From contig NZ_CP136574.1 in NCBI RefSeq assembly GCF_035195345.1, positions 1,355,871 through 1,419,870 on the forward strand: a DNA stretch of 64,000 nucleotides, written 5' to 3'. How positions within the stretch are numbered: the first letter of the stretch is position 1; each line of letters starts with the position of its first letter. The notes beneath the pieces are model-generated. The model did no database searches. It saw nothing but the letters and a program-made list of their open reading frames with translations, and had not been told where the DNA came from. Shown here one piece after another: positions 60,636-64,000 of this stretch. Both the position numbers and the translations under genes were made by a program. This DNA comes from Flavobacterium sp. GTDB lineage: Bacteria > Bacteroidota > Bacteroidia > Flavobacteriales > Flavobacteriaceae.

Positions 60636-63488
60636 ATGTCACAAAAACGTCTTTTCCTTCTTGATGCTTACGCGCTTATTTTTCGTGGGTATTATGCTTT
60701 TATAAAAAATCCTCGTATCAATTCAAAAGGAATGGATACTTCCGCTATTATGGGATTCATGAATTCTTTAATGGATGTCATTAAACGAGAAAAACCAGAT
60801 CACTTAGCGGTGGCTTTTGATAAAGGTGGAAGCGATTATCGTTTTGAAATGTATCAAGAATACAAAGCACACCGTGACGAAACACCAGAAGCGATTAAAA
60901 TTGCGGTTCCTTATATTCAGGAATTGTTGCGCGCTATGCACATTCCAATTATTGAAAAAGCAGGTTTTGAAGCAGATGATTTAATTGGAACATTAGCGAA
61001 ACAAGCCGAAAAAGAAGGTTTTCAAGTGTTCATGGTGACGCCAGATAAAGATTTTGCCCAATTAGTTTCTGAAAATATTTTCATGTACAAACCTGCCCGA
61101 ATGGGGAATGATATTGAGATTTGGGGAATTCCTGAAGTCTTAGCAAAATTTGAAATTGAACGTCCTGATCAAGTGATTGATTTCTTAGGAATGATGGGCG
61201 ATTCTGCCGATAATATTCCGGGATTACCGGGTGTGGGAGAAAAAACAGCGAAGAAATTCTTAGCCGAATATGGCACACTAGAAAATTTATTGGCGAACAC
61301 GCATCAACTAAAAGGTGCAATGAAAGATAAAATCGAAGCAAATAAAGAGTTAGGAATATTATCCAAAAAATTAGCCACTATCCTACTCGATTGTCCCGTG
61401 ACATTTGATGCTGACGATTACGAATTATCAAAACCCGATGTAGAAAAAACTGATGCTTTGTTTCAGGAATTAGAATTCCGTCAAATGAAAGCGCAGTTTG
61501 ATAAATTATTTGGTTCTGGGAAAGAATACGACGAAATTGATGCCAACGGAAATACTTCTGAAATTCCGCAACCCATTAAAAAAGCTCCAGCTAAAAAATC
61601 AAATGAAGACCAATTTGATTTGTTCGGTTTTAGTGACGAATCGGATGAACCAACAATGAATCATTCCTATTATGCAACGTTAGAAAATACCACGCATTTT
61701 TACCAAATTATTCAAGGTGATTTACCTGTGAAGTTGTTATTACAAAATTTATTAAATCAAACTTCTGTTTGTTTTGATACTGAAACTACAGGAATTGACG
61801 CTTTAAATGCAGAATTAGTAGGAATGTCGTTCTCTTTCGAACAAGGAAAAGGATTTTATGTTCCGTTTCCCGAAAATCAGGAAGAAGCACAAACATTAAT
61901 TGAAAAATTCCGACCATTCTTCGAAAATGAAAATATCGAAAAAATCGGTCAGAACATGAAATACGACTTGAAAATTCTTTCGAATTACAACATGCAAGTC
62001 AAAGGAAAATTATTCGACACCATGATTGCACATTATCTGATTAATCCTGATATGCGTCATAATATGGATGTGTTGTCGGAAACGTATTTGAAATATGCGC
62101 CAAAATCGATTGAAACTTTAATTGGTAAAAAAGGTAAAAATCAATTGACAATGCGCGATGTTCCATTGGAAGACATTAAAGAATATGCGACTGAAGATGC
62201 TGATATTACTTTCCAATTGAAGGAACATTTCCAACCGATTTTAGAAAAAGTAGGAACGAAAAAATTGTTTGACAAAATCGAAATTCCGCTAGTTCCTGTT
62301 TTAGCGGATATGGAAAAAGAAGGAATTCGATTAGATGTAGAATTTCTAAAAAGTATGTCGGTTGACATGCAAAAAGAAATCGATGCTTTTGAACAACAAA
62401 TTTATGAAACCGCTGGTGAGAAATTCAATTTGGCTTCTCCAAAACAGTTAGGTGATATTTTATTCGACAAACTAAAAATTGGCGGTGCGAAACAAAAGAA
62501 AACCAAAACCGGTCAATATGCGACTGGGGAAGAAGTATTGAGTTATTTGGCAAACGAACATCAAATTGTGCGCGATATTTTAGAATGGCGACAAATGGTT
62601 AAATTGCAAAGTACTTATATTGATGCTTTGCCAAATCAAGTCGACAAAAAAACGGGGAGAGTTCACACCGATTACATGCAAACGGTTGCCGCTACGGGTC
62701 GTTTGAGTTCGAATAATCCAAACTTACAAAACATTCCAATTCGTACTGAAAGAGGAAGACAAATTAGAAAAGCCTTCATTGCGCGTGATGAAAATTACAC
62801 GCTACTTTCTGCCGATTATTCTCAAATTGAATTGCGCATTATTGCGGCTTTGTGTGGTGAAGAAAACATGATTAAAGCGTTTCAAAATCACGAAGATATT
62901 CACAAAAGTACAGCTGCAAAGGTATTCAATGTGTCTTTAGACGAAGTAACAAAAGAGCAAAGAAGTCACGCCAAAACCGTAAACTTCGGAATTATTTATG
63001 GGGTTTCGGCTTTTGGATTGAGCAACCAAACCAACTTATCTCGAAAAGAAAGTGCAGAATTAATTGAAGCGTATTATCAAACGTATCCAAAATTGAAATC
63101 GTTTATGACTTCGCAAGTAGATTTTGCCAGAGAAAACGGTTATGTGGAAACCATTTCAGGAAGAAGACGTTATTTAAAAGACATCAACTCAGCCAACGCC
63201 ATTGTTCGTGGCGGTGCGGAACGAAATGCAGTGAATGCGCCAATTCAAGGTTCGGCTGCGGATATCATTAAAATTGCGATGATTAACATCCACAAAAAAC
63301 TGACTTATGAAAACTGGAAATCAAAAATGTTGTTACAAGTACATGACGAATTAGTATTTGATGTACACAACTCCGAATTAGAAAAAATTCAACCGATGAT
63401 CAAACACGAAATGGAAAACGCATTCAAAATGGCAGTTCCGTTAGATGTTGAAATTGGATTGGGTAAGAATTGGTTGGAAGCGCATTAG
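60636..63488 (+). CDS. polA: DNA polymerase I
   Basis: Fills gaps and removes RNA primers in replication and repair. 950 residues with three full domains. The 5'-3' exonuclease (about 1-295) has FLLDAYALIFRGYYAF and GMMGDSADNIPGLPGVGEKT. The 3'-5' proofreading domain (about 375-560) keeps its acidic residues (DTETTG, NMKYDL, YATEDAD). The polymerase domain has motif A SADYSQIELRIIA, motif B KTVNFGIIYG and motif C QVHDELVF. It begins at the ATG at 60636, with a near-consensus -7 box (TACTTTTA) about 25 nt upstream. Confidence 0.98.
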   Translation: MSQKRLFLLDAYALIFRGYYAFIKNPRINSKGMDTSAIMGFMNSLMDVIKREKPDHLAVAFDKGGSDYRFEMYQEYKAHRDETPEAIKIAVPYIQELLRAMHIPIIEKAGFEADDLIGTLAKQAEKEGFQVFMVTPDKDFAQLVSENIFMYKPARMGNDIEIWGIPEVLAKFEIERPDQVIDFLGMMGDSADNIPGLPGVGEKTAKKFLAEYGTLENLLANTHQLKGAMKDKIEANKELGILSKKLATILLDCPVTFDADDYELSKPDVEKTDALFQELEFRQMKAQFDKLFGSGKEYDEIDANGNTSEIPQPIKKAPAKKSNEDQFDLFGFSDESDEPTMNHSYYATLENTTHFYQIIQGDLPVKLLLQNLLNQTSVCFDTETTGIDALNAELVGMSFSFEQGKGFYVPFPENQEEAQTLIEKFRPFFENENIEKIGQNMKYDLKILSNYNMQVKGKLFDTMIAHYLINPDMRHNMDVLSETYLKYAPKSIETLIGKKGKNQLTMRDVPLEDIKEYATEDADITFQLKEHFQPILEKVGTKKLFDKIEIPLVPVLADMEKEGIRLDVEFLKSMSVDMQKEIDAFEQQIYETAGEKFNLASPKQLGDILFDKLKIGGAKQKKTKTGQYATGEEVLSYLANEHQIVRDILEWRQMVKLQSTYIDALPNQVDKKTGRVHTDYMQTVAATGRLSSNNPNLQNIPIRTERGRQIRKAFIARDENYTLLSADYSQIELRIIAALCGEENMIKAFQNHEDIHKSTAAKVFNVSLDEVTKEQRSHAKTVNFGIIYGVSAFGLSNQTNLSRKESAELIEAYYQTYPKLKSFMTSQVDFARENGYVETISGRRRYLKDINSANAIVRGGAERNAVNAPIQGSAADIIKIAMINIHKKLTYENWKSKMLLQVHDELVFDVHNSELEKIQPMIKHEMENAFKMAVPLDVEIGLGKNWLEAH

Positions 63489-63491
63489 GAA

Positions 63492-63524
63492 AGTGTTCAG
63501 TAGACAGTAACAGTTGGCAGTTGG
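63492..63524. repeat. AGTGTTCAGT and tandem CAGTTGG repeats after polA
   Basis: AGTGTTCAGT (63492-63501) is the inverse of the ACTGAACACT units in the deacetylase gene. CAGTTGG occurs twice in tandem at 63511-63524. Both are typical small interspersed repeats in flavobacterial intergenic DNA. Confidence 0.6.
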
Positions 63525-63533
63525 ATTAGTTTT

Positions 63534-63560
63534 GTCATTTCGACGGAGGAGAAATCTCAT
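63534..63560. repeat. Interspersed repeat with the core TTCGACGGAGGAGAAATC
   Basis: A 27-bp sequence close to the short repeat (GTCATTTCGACGAAGGAG type) scattered in intergenic DNA of many Bacteroidota, recognised from memory. It lies 20 bp before the start of the small secreted protein gene. Confidence 0.5.
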
Positions 63561-63579
63561 AATATTAGAATTAGACATT

Positions 63580-63903
63580 ATGAAGCATTTATTTTTACTG
63601 CTTTTTTGTGTAATTTCTTTTGGACAAAATAGAAATAAAATTGACTTATACGAAAATTACAAAACAGCTTTGAATACTTGTAATTCAACTGCTCCAGCAT
63701 TTCTTGTAATTACATTTAAAGATTTAAACACCAATATTCAAAGAGAAGTTTGTATTGAATCTTCGGATTTAATTTTTGCAATTAGAAACGAAATGAAACT
63801 TGATTTTTCTGAAAAAAAAGTCGCTTTTGATTTTGCACAAAAAAACAAAAAAAGATACTTTGAATTCTCAAATGGAAAAGCGCTTGAAAGATTGAATCAA
63901 TAA
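63580..63903 (+). CDS. Small secreted hypothetical protein, possibly interrupted by a stop codon
   Basis: 107 residues: a signal peptide (FLLLFCVISFGQ) and a charged mature domain with two cysteines (LNTCNSTAPAF, REVCIESSD). I do not recognise a family. The frame extends upstream to 63514 through repeat DNA, so the ATG at 63580 (MKHLFLLL) is used. After the TAA at 63901 the same frame stays open to the window end, coding a Lys/Glu/Asn/Ser-rich run (NYSQESLNEFIIEKDIENL). The other two forward frames close quickly, so the TAA may be a nonsense mutation in a longer gene. Confidence 0.5.
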   Translation: MKHLFLLLFCVISFGQNRNKIDLYENYKTALNTCNSTAPAFLVITFKDLNTNIQREVCIESSDLIFAIRNEMKLDFSEKKVAFDFAQKNKKRYFEFSNGKALERLNQ

Positions 63904-64000
63904 AACTATTCACAAGAAAGTCTAAATGAATTTATTATTGAAAAAGACATAGAAAACCTATCTAAAAAATCTTTCAGGAAAAAAAATGGAGCTTTGATTC

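Overview
The window looks like the chromosome of a Flavobacterium or close relative (Bacteroidota, Flavobacteriia). The DNA is very AT-rich. Start codons are preceded by A-rich leaders without Shine-Dalgarno sequences. Many genes carry the Bacteroidota -7 promoter box TAnnTTTG. The gene content is typical of the group: the type IX secretion translocon gene sprA, a PorP/SprF-like protein, a RemB-like gliding protein, Alternative Complex III, and the gcvH-vanZ and maeB-ruvA-sprA neighbourhoods. Nearly everything is core genome. I see no phage, insertion sequence, CRISPR array or conventional defence island.

Layout. 0-7 kb: end of an OmpH/Skp-type gene, murI, a gamma-carbonic anhydrase-like protein, a PorP/SprF-like protein, an Nfu-type iron-sulfur scaffold, a Pit phosphate transporter and an MscS channel. 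7-12 kb: tsaB, a periplasmic adaptor and a TolC-type outer membrane protein, and a DUF4403 lipoprotein. 12-17.4 kb: cytochrome oxidase assembly genes (SCO, DUF420, a thioredoxin-fold protein without a redox pair) and oxidase subunits IV, III and III with heme O synthase. 17.4-22.7 kb: remB-like gene, deoC, two TonB genes, vanZ and gcvH. 22.9-33 kb: sprA (2408 codons), ruvA and maeB. 33-37 kb: a small membrane protein, a DUF808 protein, queG, a four-helix-bundle (23S intervening-sequence-type) gene inside inverted repeats, and ruvB. 37-48.5 kb: one long operon, actABCDEF-ctaC-ctaD. 48.6-54.8 kb: a SPOR protein, rimP-nusA-infB with a terminator-like hairpin in its leader, a double UspA protein and tRNA-Gln. 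55-64 kb: a DUF2723 membrane protein, a polysaccharide deacetylase, a thioredoxin-fold protein without its CxxC, a membrane metallophosphoesterase, polA and a possibly interrupted small secreted protein.

How the genes work together. actABCDEF with ctaC/ctaD, plus the separate operon of subunits III/III/IV, heme O synthase and the SCO/DUF420 assembly factors, make up a quinol-to-oxygen respiratory chain. sprA, the remB-like gene and the PorP/SprF-like gene belong to type IX secretion and gliding. The two TonB proteins would couple proton motive force to outer membrane transport. rimP-nusA-infB, tsaB, queG, tRNA-Gln, ruvA/ruvB and polA are housekeeping genes.

The points most worth a second look are: the four-helix-bundle gene bounded by 22-bp inverted repeats, one of which forms the predicted start of queG; three nearby proteins sharing a TonB C-terminal-type domain with an invariant cysteine pair; the rimP-nusA-infB leader hairpin; adjacent 11-bp repeats upstream of the phosphate transporter; two promoters so close to ATG that the mRNAs should be leaderless; and small interspersed repeats that seem to enter coding sequence. 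No previously undescribed multi-gene system can be claimed from the sequence alone.
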